64,000 nt of DNA from NCBI GenBank assembly GCA_016800925.1, contig JABCPU010000179.1, positions 62,001 to 126,000 on the forward strand, given 5' to 3'. Below the pieces are notes generated by a model, which saw nothing but the letters and a program-made list of their open reading frames with translations, was not told the DNA's origin and searched no databases. Positions within the stretch are counted from its first letter, which is position 1; each line of letters begins with the position of its first letter. This DNA is from Suillus spraguei. Taxonomy: Eukaryota > Basidiomycota > Agaricomycetes > Boletales > Suillaceae. Below, one piece after another: positions 11,801 to 23,741 of the stretch. A program made the translations under genes and the position numbers.

Positions 11801-14323
11801 CTGCGAGCTCCTCCTCCTTTGCGTCCAGCTCGTGTTGTAGACGTCTTGCAGCGGCTTCTTGAGCTTTGAGATCCTTTTCGAGTTCAGATGCCCGAGCATT
11901 GGAGCGCATTATTTCAGCCCCCATCTCGCTCAACTGACTGTGAAGATCATCGTTAGCCAGCTTGGCGGACAGCTGTTCCTTCTTCAGCTCCTTCTCGAGC
12001 TCGTCAACACGACGGTCGCTCATCATGATTTCATCCTCCAATCCTTGATCTGCGTGGTCGCACTCTGCAGGTCGGCTGTAAGGACGCTGATCCGCGTGTT
12101 GGCCTCCTTAATGCGCCCCGAGCTCCTTCCCATTCTCCATTACCTTCTCCGCCTGTATAGCCCTCTCCAGCGCAAGGTCACGCTCGCTTTGAAGTCGTTC
12201 ACGGATACGCTCCGCCTCCTTGGTCATCTCTTCCAGGGCTTGGTCGCTCTCTATAACCTTCTGTTCCAAGTCACCCATGATCTCTGCAACACCACTCTCA
12301 ACTTCATGCATGCGTTCCCGCCAACGTTCCTTATCCCGTGCGCGCTCATGCCGTTCAGTCTCAAGGTCCTTGTCCACGCTTTCCTTCGCCCCTGCAAGCT
12401 CGTCAAGCTGATTCTCCAGGTTCTCGATGAGCTCCTCCAAACCTTTCTTCTCTTCTGCCCACCCTTCTTCCCCTGCCTCCTCCACATCACCCAGTGCACT
12501 TCCTGCACTGACCCTTCGCGCCTTTCCAGAGCCCATACTCTCTAGACTGAGCCGTCGCTGATCAGCATCCTTTACCTCCTCGTACTTCCTCAACCGGTCG
12601 ACGAGTGCCTTGTTCTCTTCCTGCAGCTTCGAGTTCAGTGTGTGAAGGTAGTGATTCAGCTTCGGCGCGTCGAAGCGCGCCACACCGCGCTGACCTGTGC
12701 CCAGCGCAGGGTCGTACGAGGTGTTGGCACGTGGGTGTGTGGTGAGATCATGTGAGGACGCAGTAGACATGAAGGAGACCGATGCGCCGCGGAGCTCGAT
12801 GTCAGAGGGAGACGCGAGATGCTCACTGTCGCCTGCAGAGGATGCACTGTCTGGAGCATGCGCCTGTGCAAGAGGGTGCGACATGCGTCCTCGCCCTCGT
12901 CCGGCCGAGGGGTGATACCAGCAAATGCGGTGCGCATAGGACCCGCGGGCGTCGCGCTGACACCGGATGCACTTTCGCTGCTCCCACTTGAGCTCTCGGA
13001 TACAGGGAGAGCACTGAGCCGGTTGTGGGGGTGAGGAGTGAACTTTATACGTGGTCGGGCAGTGGAGTTGATGACTGAAAGAAGAAATGACCGCCTGCGG
13101 GCATGAGGTGTGAGGGGCTCTTCGCTTGCGTCTGTACCTAGTTCATTGTATGCAGATGGGATGTTGAACTGCGTACGAAGCCGCGGAACGGGTGTGAAAT
13201 CCAATACTGATCTGGCAGGTGATACAAATGCTGTTGAATGCGCACCTATGGTTCGGTCGTCGCTAATTTGATTGCTTGGATCGGACGACGCAGATGAAAT
13301 GTGGGCTCGCGGTCCGATTGCGTGGTAGTGTCCTCTCGCTCTGGTTCGGAGTCACTTTCTGGTGGTGGGTCCTGGGAAAGGTGTGGAGAAAGCTCTTGTT
13401 CATCGTTACCCTCATCCTCTGGAGGCTGCATCACAACGCTTGGAAGTGAAATGACAGCTGGAGAGGCGGTTCTCGAACGAGGTAACGGAACGTAAACACC
13501 AGGAATCGGTGACGGTGTTTCTGCAGGTAGAGGAATAGATCTGTTGCTGCGAGGTGTGGAGTTTGGGGGTGATGAGACAGGAGAGGGCGTCGTCCTGGAA
13601 AGTGAAGGCGTTCTCGTCCGTGCGAGCGGTTTTCGTAGCGCGACGTTACGGTATTTATCAAATGGCGAACGCTGGAACATGTTGAGCGCAATTAGAGTGA
13701 GAAGCAAGCAGCAAAGCATTCACCTGAGGTTCAGAACGTAACGACATCGAGTAATCGTATTTCTTCCTCGGCGTAGGATTGTCCAAAGGAATTTCGGGAG
13801 AAAACGGGGAGCTGGAGCGACTGACAGACTGTAGTGCATCCTCCAAAGACATGTCATCCACCTCATTCTCTTCTGGCGGCAAATGAGACTCCGGAATACT
13901 TTGCCTACTACGTGCGAGAGGCGAGTCTTCTGGTTCTGTATTCTCGTCGCTCTCGTGGGGAAGCGAGGCTATGGCGCTCGCTTCAAAGCTTTGTACGGGG
14001 CTCCGAGGGTATGGATATGTTCTAGAGGCAGAAGAAGATTTTGCTGAAACAGAGCGTGATGCGAGAGAGCTTGCAAAGCGTGCTGTGCTGGAAGTACTTG
14101 ATTGTAGCCTGATAGTTGAGGTCACCGTATGCGCCGAGATAGGGGCGGGTGTTGAATGCACCGGCAAGATATCAGGGCCATCGTCAGTTGAATGCTGGTC
14201 CGAGTCTGAGTCTTGTGCACCGGAATAATCGAAGGCAGGTAGTGATGGAAGAGAAGGTGGCTCTCCTTCGTCTGCAGCTTGAATTCTGCGCCATATTCGA
14301 GACGGTGTCTCAAGCATTGCCAT
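8872..14323 (-). CDS. Spindle-pole-body coiled-coil protein with C-terminal PACT domain (pericentrin/Pcp1/Spc110-like)
   Basis: A roughly 5.4 kb multi-exon gene. The start reads MAMLETPSRIWRRIQ, followed by a Ser/Pro-rich disordered N-terminus (14323 to about 12900). A long coiled coil runs from about 12700 to 9430 with an inserted RCQKCMVKV (10780-10800). The C-terminus reads LRDDLVYQKHYLLVLLSNFE (9430-9200), then an intron and ACISRIGYPKPKNPPAIM (9150-9040). This is the PACT signature that anchors pericentrin-family proteins to centrosome or spindle pole via calmodulin. The final exon encodes QVSEAWREASSNKQ and stops at 8872. Single- or double-base frame breaks occur near 13260, 12890, 12110 and 12045, although the coiled-coil register resumes cleanly each time; these could be consensus errors. 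Its 3' end converges on cardiolipin synthase, and a CACGTG composite lies about 120 bp upstream. Confidence 0.8.
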
Positions 14324-14444
14324 CTTAATGACGTTGCAGATTCCTTCGGATGCTCAGAATTTTGTCAATTGTTATGCACACGATAACGACTTACCGAGGT
14401 TGATGTTGTTGCAGATCACGACAACTCGATTGATGGCTACAGAT

Positions 14445-14468
14445 CACGTGGCCGCGTGTCATCACGTG
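14445..14468. promoter_or_regulatory. Double CACGTG (E-box) element upstream of the spindle-pole gene
   Basis: CACGTGGCCGCGTG (14445-14458) and a second CACGTG (14463-14468) lie 122-145 bp upstream of the start codon at 14323. A nearly identical composite occurs in the RING/She3 divergent promoter. Binding by a bHLH factor of the Cbf1 type is inferred from motif identity only. Confidence 0.45.
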
Positions 14469-14519
14469 CTGCTTGGAAGTCGCGTACTCGCTGAACAGTG
14501 AGGCTTTAAGGGTCGAACA

Positions 14520-17030
14520 CAATTATTTTTGTTGCAAGCATACTGTCAGGCCATCAGTGAAGGGCTCGACTCCAACTGTTCATCCTTTGCTACCTGCATA
14601 TATGACCCCGCAAAAATGGGCAACCAACTCAGCCTATTAGGAACACGAAGGATAGAGGTGCTAGTACATGCAGTCTGTCATCTTCAGCGCTGTGTCTGTG
14701 TCCCCATTTTCAACTGACTTGATTTACTTACTAGATTTATCTTATGTTGCTTCAGTGGGGCTAAGTCATTGTCTGGTGCCAACCCCTAGCAGTACTCTGT
14801 AAGTTTTTATCTCATGTTTTAGTATTCTCAACCAATATCCCCTCAAATCTCATTGCAACTTGTTTTCATGAGAAATCTAGCGAATGGCTGTTGTTGTCTC
14901 TGTCCGGGTCTTTTTCCTGCCTACAATCCCATCCCCTGTTCCATTTCTCGCAGCACAAGTGTCGTGACTGCTGTCCCATTCTTCCACGAGTTGCTTGAAG
15001 AGCAATTTGCACTCCCGGCCAGCCCACTGCCACTATCTTCCCTTGCTGCTGACTTATTGCAGTCACATGAAAATCTGACCCGACGAGCCATTCCCTCTGC
15101 GCACAGCCAACCACGCCTGAACCAGCCAATGCCAACTGACAGTAACCTGAAGCATCGCACTGGTGTTGCATCTCGCATGCGATGACGCAAAATCTGCATG
15201 GGTCGGATCTCAAGATTGATGACATTCACGAAGGGGACGAGGATATGCTGGAGGAGTTCAGCCTCACCTGTGAGGACCTCGAGGATGAAGCAGAGGAAGC
15301 CCAGCATGGTTGATGCAGGACGTGAGCTGTCTGCTCCGTCTGCTCCAGCTCGAACAGCCAGACAGCATGTACGCCCCACTCTGCCAGCACGGCTGCCAAG
15401 TGAGTATCAGCGGCTGCGTGGACGTGATGAAGAATAATTCTTCCCATCTACTCACATGCTATGATCGGCAAATTTTTTGTGACGAACCCGAGAATCCTTC
15501 CCTTTTCTGGTCGCTAAATCAATGTTTCAACTTGCTGACTCCTGGTCTCAGGCAGTGAATAATTGTGCTTGAGGATGCACCAGATTAAGGTATGTGTATT
15601 CATATGACGAGGATGCCAGTGAACAGCTGATTTTGCTGTATTTTGCCGTAGCAACGCGCTGACCTGGTCCGGGAAGCACAAGGACAGGGTCGACGCAGCA
15701 CAGCCGATGCAGCCAATGAGGAGCTTGAATGCCATGGATGCAGACATCACAGTTTCCGAGTCGCGCAGACAAGCTTGATTCACATTGTTCGTGGAGTCGT
15801 TGGAATAGCTTCTTCTTTCCCTCCTCAAATTAATTAATTAATTAAATTAAATTTTCGAGTGTACCATACACCTTTACTTAGGTTGATCCCCCCCTCGCTG
15901 ACTCCTAGGACGGTAGGACCTGTACACAATCTAATGCAAGGGCTCAATACTAAATATTAATATTCTCTTCTCACCGCTACGACTTTAGGATCCACCAGTG
16001 AACTAATCAACCACTAGTAATGTCTTTGGTGACTGACGCTCAACGAAATTATTAGTGGAACGAGAGTCACGAGACAGTTATTTGGTTACAATATGTATCA
16101 AAAGCTTCCCACTCATCACCAATGACCATTGTGGTCATCTGAAATGTTCATTAACGAATCTGCAACACGGACAACATACCTGCCTTGTATCATCAAGATA
16201 CTTGTGTCACACACCGTGGCAGAACCAGCACAGAAAAGGTTTCATATGAGCGCGAAAGTACTAATTGTCTGGGAATAATGCAGGAAGAAGACAAGCAGTA
16301 TCCAAACATATGCTGATACCAACAGAGAAGAGAGTATTTTCAGCGGCACTTGTCAAACGACTTCAAGTTGGGTTGATTGGCAGTGCGTACGTGGAATTGA
16401 CGGAACAACATACCGTTTCTTTCCCACAAGAGGTGAATCACAGTCTTGTGAGTGTATCATAAGACATCTTGGGACCATCCTCTTTCGGAATAAGTGCACC
16501 GCACCCGGGGAAAGGGGAGTCGGATGTATTCATGAGATCAAGGATTTGCATGTGACAAGAACGTGCAAAGGGACGTTATCAGTCCTCGGAGGCTCGCAAC
16601 ATGACATCCCCATTGTTATCGCAGTACCAGAGTGGCCGCAGTTGTCCGATCGTCAATCTTGCTGATGACATGGTTTGGACGCACGACAAGGATAGTGTAT
16701 ATTTTGCTGCAAGAGGTCAAACAACTAACCGGGAACGCGCTGATCGATTCAAGTGGCACCTGGACACCGCCTGGGGTGCGCATCAGCATGCACGATTTAG
16801 AATCGGGTAAGGTGCAGCATACCTTGATCAACGAAACGGGATGGAGGTAAAGATACTGGCCTACGGCTGCAAATCTATATGTTGTCTCGATCCTATCAAT
16901 TCGGATGTATTCCAAAATCAGCCTGTAAATCTGAAAGGGGAACCTCACGCCCACTGCAATACACCTCGGAAGGTGCGCCAAGCATGAAACTATTTGTGAC
17001 CTGACTCTAGTACACGGTAAGATAAATATC
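14520..17030. other. Intergenic region without a recognised gene
   Basis: Short open frames occur on both strands, for example an acidic 43-codon frame beginning MTQNLHGSDLKIDD (about 15181-15312), but none resembles a known family or shows splice support. An A/T-rich ATTAATTAATTAA tract lies at about 15829-15850 and a CCCCCC run near 15888. Nothing else is visible. Confidence 0.5.
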
Positions 17031-17031
17031 A

Positions 17032-18016
17032 TCAGCGAAAATCGATGTCCAGGCGAATCTAAGAGGAGGTAAATTACGGTCAGTCAGTCAATCGTGAGGG
17101 CTCTCACCTCCAGGATGATCGCCATTACCGGAAAGGCAAGTTCCTTTGCATATTCAGCAAACGTCCTCGGCACTCTCTCTCTACAACCAATACAACTTCC
17201 AGCCCTCTTTACCATACTCTCAATCCACTCGGGATTAAGGAGGCTTTCCACAGATGGTCGAACGCGGAGTGTTTCTATGACACTACTTTGGTATTCTTTA
17301 AGGGACAAGCGAGAAACTCCCTTCTTGCGGCAGAACTTGCAGTCGAGCGATGGAAGGGGATACGTAGACCAAAGACGGGTGAGCTGGGACATGGCTTGAC
17401 CGCAACTTGCGTGGTACTTGACCAACCGCTGGAAGTCTGAACCAGAGATAAAGTCCAATTCAGACACATATGCAGGCTCCCACACTGCAAAACGAAGCAT
17501 ATATCTTGCTGCCACAAGAGTCTCTGCCTCCGAACGGTAGCGACATGCGATGGCAAATACTCGCATAGGCTCTTTCTCTAGAAACCTAGGAGCCGTTATC
17601 ATTCTAACGATGAATATACCGACTCGCCTCATGTCGTATTTATCGGCGGCATCGAGAACAGACATGACAACGTCTAAGTTCTCGAGAACGGGTACGTCTG
17701 TGTCGTAGACAGGAGAACAAAAGCTCAACAGCTTCCGCAAAACGACGCTCTTCTCCGTCACTGATATGATGGGGAGACCGTGTTTTGTTTGGTCCGCAGC
17801 CGCATCATCGAGAGAGCTCGGCTGAGGTAAAGAGAACATGTTTGAAAAGAAAGACGATGCTAAGGAGAGCAATAACTTGTAGAAGTGGAAATCAACATTG
17901 TCCGCACTACGCAATATGATATCCCCTCTGTCAAAGGGGGCTCCGGCATCGACAGGTATCTGCCGTGGTTCGTCTTCGATGTCGGTATGCTTGTGCAAAG
18001 CCGTACATGTGTCCAT
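17032..18016 (-). CDS. BTB/POZ domain protein (BTB2)
   Basis: Exon 1 is 18016-17108 and exon 2 is 17058-17032, encoding IRLDIDFR before the stop. The intron is GTGAGAG...CTCTTAG. The BTB domain reads GDIILRSADNVDFHFYKLLL and SSFFSNMFSLPQP near residues 30-70. The helical C-terminal part carries the paired cysteine clusters CKFCRK and CIGC seen in its paralogues. The start is the first ATG after the upstream stop; an N-terminal extension of about 28 residues precedes the conserved APFDRGDI. It lies tail to head with BTB3 about 500 bp away on the same strand, so the two are probably tandem duplicates with substantial divergence. No catalytic motif is seen; an adaptor role is inferred from the fold. 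Confidence 0.82.
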
Positions 18017-18528
18017 TGTGGGAGGGTTCTAATGAGAACTTGGTTACAACTTTCCTGCAGTAACTCCTGCGACAAGCATTTCCAGGCCCATCCGCAGCGT
18101 GGAAGGAGTCTCAGGCTGATTGCAGCACTCTAAAATTACATAGATCTAATTTCGACAGAGCTTAGCTATAACCGTAAAAAATAACCCACTTGCTCTCTCA
18201 CCGCCCACTCAGTTCGATGGTATCGACTTGCTTCCGGATGATAGGATTGACATGTGAGTTGTACGTAGGTTCTCTGGGGAAAGTGATTGCAATACCAAAC
18301 AACATACAACAATCTATCATTAGATGGAAAATTCTCTACACTAGTCTAAATATCTATTTGTGTTGACTCACCAGAAGTACTTTTTATACGCTATCCGACC
18401 GGCAGATGCTAACTCTACTAGTAAGTCCTTGATAACAGGGTAATTGTAAGCTGGTTCAACTGTGACGGCTCAAAACCACTGAATCAGTAGCGGCTGATGC
18501 ACAAGTGCATAGCCGTGTCGACCCTCCA

Positions 18529-19497
18529 TCAAATGGAGATATCTAAAGTAATCTGCAGAGGTAAGTTTAGATCCTTACGAAAACTACAATTTAGCCATTT
18601 GCGTACCTTGGAAATGACTCTATCTAACTCTTCAGTAAAAGTCCCGGTGAACTGAACCATCTGCTTTTGCGCTCGCCGTTGACACGAGGGACAATTATTT
18701 GCCCTTTCAACAGCTTCTTCCAAGTTTTTTGTCAATGCTGCATCACAAGGAGACTCTTCCAAGGCAACGGATGTCTTGTCCATGTAATCAGCCCACCACT
18801 CCCGAGGATAAGTTCCATGCGTCAGGTACCTCACGTCCGCCTTCGAGCTACACGGACAGCAGTTTGTCCACCACTCGTAGAAACTGTGAGTTTGCGATTC
18901 TTTTAGCCAGTCCAAATTGTTGCAAAGCGTCCTGGCGGCTTGGCTGCAATTCAAGCGATATGCGGCAAGTCCCTGAATGACGTTATTAGGAAGGTGTGAT
19001 GCGGCAAGGGTATCCTGTGTTGGGGCTGTGTGACGAAGCGAATACCTCGCCGCAGTCCTGGCTTCTGGTTCAAGACGAAATCGACACGCAATCGCAAGGA
19101 TGTGCACGGGGTTGCTCTCTAGGAGGGAGGGGGCAACCATAGCTTTCCTCACCCTCTCTTCAACATCTTCCATTCCATATTTCATTGCTGCTTCTAGGAC
19201 TTCCTCCAGATCATTTATGTCCTCCAAAGCGGGATCTTTCACCGCTACTGGATAACAAAATCTCAGTAGGATGTCGAGTGTCCTGCTATTCTCCGACACC
19301 TGAATGACGTCTAGACCGTCGAACATCTCGTCGTTAGAGTTATTCCCTCTCGGTTGAGGAAGGTCGAACATCGCCTCGAAGAATGGAGAGGTCAGTGCGA
19401 GTATGCAGCGAAAGACGCGGAAGTAGACATTGTCTGAAGACTGCAGGATAATGTCTGCCTTTGTATTATTGAATGGCGCTTTGGCTTCGCCGGGCAT
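18529..19497 (-). CDS. BTB/POZ domain protein (BTB3)
   Basis: The start is MPGEAKAPFNNTKADIIL at 19497; an in-frame upstream extension to 19629 is probably 5' UTR because it lacks family similarity. The BTB domain is DNVYFRVFRCILALTSPFFE followed by AMFDLPQP. The C-terminal clusters are NCCPCSS and NNCPSCQRRA. A 54-nt intron (18606-18553, GTACGC...CTGCAG) precedes the last codons ITLDISI. The intron is a multiple of three and contains no stop, so a retained-intron form would simply add 18 residues. The final exon matches the IxLDxxF ending of its paralogues, which supports splicing. Confidence 0.82.
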   Translation of the reverse strand: MPGEAKAPFNNTKADIILQSSDNVYFRVFRCILALTSPFFEAMFDLPQPRGNNSNDEMFDGLDVIQVSENSRTLDILLRFCYPVAVKDPALEDINDLEEVLEAAMKYGMEDVEERVRKAMVAPSLLESNPVHILAIACRFRLEPEARTAARYSLRHTAPTQDTLAASHLPNNVIQGLAAYRLNCSQAARTLCNNLDWLKESQTHSFYEWWTNCCPCSSKADVRYLTHGTYPREWWADYMDKTSVALEESPCDAALTKNLEEAVERANNCPSCQRRAQKQMVQFTGTFTEELDRVISKVRKWLNCSFRKDLNLPLQITLDISI

Positions 19498-19639
19498 TGT
19501 GAGGGACTTAGTTAACGTGCAAGGGAAACTTAGAAATGACCGAAATGCAATTCGGAATCTTATAAGTGATTTGATGCGAGTATAGAAGTGAATTGGTGAA
19601 TTTGGCAACAGCCTTGCGTTGGTGCCCAACTCGCCTCAT

Positions 19640-20960
19640 GGACTGTTCGCTTCCAATGTTTCCGCTCTTCATGCCTTCATTACCTCATCTCATCATCGTT
19701 ATATATATCGCTGCGAGGGTTATCTTTCATTTCCCCCTTCTTGGCACACAACTGCGGGCTGGCAAGAAACGCCTAGCTGTACGAAAAGATCTTGTCCTTC
19801 TTTGTTCCCGGTCAAAAATATTAACGGATCTTATATCTCAGAACTGTGAGATCACACCACTCATTCGGGGGAAATTGAATAGTTATTTGCATACATGTCA
19901 AAGTATACAGTGAAGGAAAGCTGCTTGGAGGTAAAGGTGACTTAGAAAATCGGCCCTTACTGTGGCTGCATCCCAATTCCGCGGGGTTCTGCGCCGATTG
20001 AGCACATGATTTCTAGCATGAGCCCTTTAGCCAACATATCTAATCTACCCACCTCCCAGCTCATACTCTGATCCGAGGAGCGATTCCACTAGGACCCCAG
20101 CTGCCTCCCTGCAAGTTCTCGAAACAAGTCAATATTTACAGTGATATTCTGTCAAGACGCGGCACAATTAGTTTCGCAGATTTCACTTATTAATTTATAA
20201 ATGAATCTGTTGAGCATGAATTCACGCTCAGCCCGCTAGCAACTGCAGCCTGCCACATCGCTTACTAGTATGTGTATCCATGAATGGTACTTGGGAAGTT
20301 GCAGAAGACCGGGAATCATCGTCATTGGGTGTTTGAGGACGTGATGTTCCGATAATTGATAATTCGTTGAAAGAGCCTCATTGCATGGTTCCATCACGAC
20401 ATATCAAATACTTCATATACTCCACAGCTGGGTGATATTTCCATTGACAGTCTGGACGATAGTGTTTGCCAAGGCGTTTCCAGTCACAACGGGGCGATGA
20501 CACGTGTGGTGGAAGGTAGGGCTGGGGGTCCTGTTAGCCGATCTGGGAGGAACAAGTTAACATTAACATCAGGAGTTACTCCCCCGGGCAGTGGGGCGAT
20601 ATATGGTCTTTCACTAGAGACCCTTTTATAGACGAAGCCTGAGGAGGATAGTTCGTTCCTTCTAAATGATACCGCCGTCCATACATATTAATCCACTGGT
20701 CTCATCTTCATCCACGTACCGTCTAAAATGCTAGCAAGAACGCCGGACTAGTGGGCCCGTGCGGGAGTGCTTCACATCAGGGAATTCGCAACTTCATGGA
20801 TGCGGCGACAGGACGATGTATTGTCCTACAATAATTGAGTCTCGAAGGAAAAAAGTAAGGCTTTCTCACACGCCAGGGAAAAATTCGGTGCCGGTAGTTT
20901 CCGAGGCTACGATGGTTCACTCATGGTAAGTAGATCAAAAAAGTTTGTCTGGACCTTTGT
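19640..20960. other. Intergenic region, nothing recognised
   Basis: A TATATATA tract sits near 19700, upstream of BTB3. The remainder has stop codons in all frames and no visible RNA gene or repeat pair within this window. Confidence 0.5.
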
Positions 20961-20968
20961 ACATGCCA

Positions 20969-22161
20969 GAATGTCGTCGACAAAGTCCAAGGGTCATCCT
21001 GTTCAAAAAATAATCACCAACCACTTGATCCAACAGCAAAAAGTTCCAAATTCCTCCGGTCACTAATGCAATGCAACTACTATTCGACATATATAGAAGG
21101 TCGCGATGACAGACACCTCAAACATATTCTTGACCAGAATGCTTGCCCTACAGCCCCGGACCAGGTTCGTTCAGAAGTCCGTAACTATCTTGCCTCAAAG
21201 AACGGAAGTCAAGCATTACTACTCCCACCTATCCCAAATGCAGATTCTGCTTCATCCGAGCCTCCGTCAACTACGACTAATACTCCACAGAAATGGAAGA
21301 ACCTCTTTGGGTTTGTGGATCTCTCAGTCACTCCAGAGCAAGCAACACGTGCAAATTTCAAATTGATTCGGTGAGTTCAATGGGAAACTCTCCCAGTCAG
21401 TGCCGAATGCTGTCCATTGAAGGCGTTCGCACTCATAATCCACTTAATTGTACCTCATGCCGCCGACGTTGAGCGTTATTTCTTGGGTCTGGGTGGGGTA
21501 CAATCTGTAAAACGCTGCAACCTATCCGTTCAGACTTTCGAGTCTCTTAGCAAGCTACACCAATTTCTTGCACAAAGCGGATGATGAAGCTGGCAAGCCA
21601 GCACGTCGCAACATGCCCATATGCACACTCAATCAGAAGATGGACTTGACATAGCCTTAGCAAATGAAATTCAAAGGTCTTTTGCATGGGTGCCTCCACT
21701 TACTGGTGACTCTTGCAGCTTAGACAACGAATTTCTTGCAGGTCCAGAGTCGATGACGGATGAAGAACTGCTTGAAGAATTTAGCAGGTTTGAAACCGAG
21801 GCTCTAGAATCACACCGTGACTTGCAGGAAGGTGCTGACCAGGTATCCGTTCGAAGGAGGTATTATTGACTGGAACGAGCTGGAGAAAGTTGATAAAAGA
21901 ATTACACCTGCAGGATTTATTGAAGAGATTGACGTGATTAGCTGTGGGTCACAAGGCATGGAGGCAGTCTGGAACATTGATGCACTGTTGTCGTCGGAGG
22001 GTGTAGCATCTATGCAATAGTTTTAGATAATATTTTTGCCATGATACACTAGAGCACGTGAAAACACTCGACAATTCTGCCGATTTTTGCCATTCTGCCA
22101 AATACCGTTCTGCCGTTTTTTTGGCAGAACTCGCTCCAAAATATTTCTGCCCACAGCACTA
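20969..22161 (+). mobile_element. hAT transposon remnant with internal deletion (hAT-1)
   Basis: The coding relic begins MSSTKSKGHPVQKIITNHL and a BED-finger-like stretch (HLKHILDQNACP, about 21115-21150). It then jumps to the hAT dimerisation domain IVPHAADVERYF followed by VQSVKRCNLSVQTFESL (21440-21560), so most of the catalytic domain is missing. The tail LAGPESMTDEELLEEF and NELEKVDKRITPAGF (to 22020) is shared with a second relic at 34.8-35.6 kb. The 3' end TTCTGCCCACAGCACTA stops at 22161 and is the reverse complement of the terminus of that second relic. The 5' terminus and an 8-bp target duplication could not be found. Frame breaks show it is inactive. Confidence 0.75.
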
Positions 22162-22430
22162 TTTAAAGTAGCATACTCTTTATCAACGCTACTTGAAGTT
22201 CAAAATATGTACGTCAGAAGCTTCATAGTTTGCATTTATGACCTAACATGTGGTGGTCGGTATAATAGGCTGGCAGTATTATGTACCCTGTCCACCCAAT
22301 AATAAATATGTGTACCATCGTGTGGGACTCGGATGTGTAACCAATTAGATATTATCGTTGCAAAAAATATTGATACATGTACATTAGCAGGGTACAGAAA
22401 AGTGATGCATGTGGTCTTGTCTGGATAATT

Positions 22431-23409
22431 TCATTGACTATAGCTTCCGTTACACTCCTCACAACCTTCGCACTGCTCAACCATCTGAATCTGTAATCCC
22501 GGGCCAATGTCTGAATGTCTCGCGCGCCGCAGACGCTTAAAAAACCGAGGGGGAGGATCATGAGATCGTTCGTGCTGCGGTGATGAAGCAACGCTTGACC
22601 TGGGAAGTGCACGCTTCAGGCGTGAAGGTGTACTGGCAGGTTCAAGTACATCAGGGAGCTCTTCGAGCTTTACGTCTGACTTGAGGACAAGGGAAGGGTG
22701 TTCTTCTTGACGGAAGAAAGTACGCGAGTTATCGATACTCACTCTGCCTTTGCGTTTTCGGCCGTTGGGAGATGTCTGGAACGGGTTTGAACTAGTGCGC
22801 GTCAGCGACAGGACGCAAGTTCATTTGTGGAAGACGTACCGATCCAGGAATTCTCTTTCCAGATTATCATACTTCACCTGCAGACGGTTGGTGGCCTCCA
22901 GAGCAGCCTTGGCTTCCAAACGAGCGAGCTTCTCACTTGTGGCATACTGACGAGAAGCTGCCATGTGTGCCTCACATCTCTCCATCAAAGCATCCCGATC
23001 TCTACTCAACGCAGCGACGCGTGTTTTGAGCTGCTCGATCTCAGCAACCAACGGAGCAGGAGAAGGAATGTCCAAGTATAATTTGCGTACGCTGGGAGCC
23101 ATGAAGTCATGATATTTTTTGGGAACAAAAGATAGATCAGGCATAGCTGCATGACAATCTGAGCAAAGAATTCTCCAGGCAACTCATGAAACACACCAAT
23201 ATGGAATATGGTTCGACACGATGGGCACGAAGATTTCAGAGCATCATTTCCGGAATTTATATGGGCGCGTAGGCATTTTTCACAGTGGACGTGACCTAGA
23301 TAGCGTGAACAGGTTATCGCATGTAGAAATCTGAATCGGAGTAGGGCTGACCACACGGAATGCAGACGGGTTTCTTAATCTCCTCTAAACAAATTCCACA
23401 TTCAGCCAT
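22431..23409 (-). CDS. RING-finger protein, putative E3 ubiquitin ligase
   Basis: The start at 23409 gives MAECGICLEEIKKPVCIPCG, then an intron, then HVHCEKCLRAHI and SCPSC: a complete C3HC4 RING at the extreme N-terminus. A second intron (GTGTGT...CATGCAG) joins HI to AMPDLSFVPKKYHDFMAP. This is followed by a coiled coil (IEQLKTRVAALSRDRDALME) and, after another intron, a basic Pro/Ser-rich tail with KRALPRSS and FFKRLRRARH, likely a nuclear localisation signal. It ends GCEECNGSYSQ at 22431. RING domains recruit E2 enzymes; the substrate is unknown. The gene is divergently arranged with the She3-like gene across a 330-bp shared promoter containing a CACGTG composite. Confidence 0.8.
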
Positions 23410-23507
23410 GTGAGAGCGGTCTGCTAGTCGTTAGTAGTACGGACGAAACTTGGATTGAGAGAGATTCATTGTCATGAAATAAGAAATTAGGTAAACGCGA
23501 CCACAGC

Positions 23508-23521
23508 CACGTGACCGCGTC
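23508..23521. promoter_or_regulatory. CACGTG composite in the RING/She3 divergent promoter
   Basis: CACGTGACCGCGTC lies 99 bp from the RING start and 221 bp from the She3-like start. It differs at only two of 14 positions from the element upstream of the spindle-pole gene. Confidence 0.45.
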
Positions 23522-23741
23522 TTTCTTGGCAACATCACAACAGAGATAAATAAGGACCTCTAATCTTGGGCCAACTACCAACAGCCTATAACAGTAGTGC
23601 TGGTCGCATCAAGACTCAGAGCATCGACAGGGTCTTCCTGGACCCCCTGTTTTAAAGCAGCGCTTTAAATCATTGAAACAACTAAAATTCTGCTCATTTC
23701 TGTTGGCACAATCATTTTGATATCCATATTGCCTGTAGTGC

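Noticed and set aside
16616..17032. 138-codon minus-strand frame next to BTB2
   Set aside because: No splice support or family similarity, and its composition fits a chance frame.
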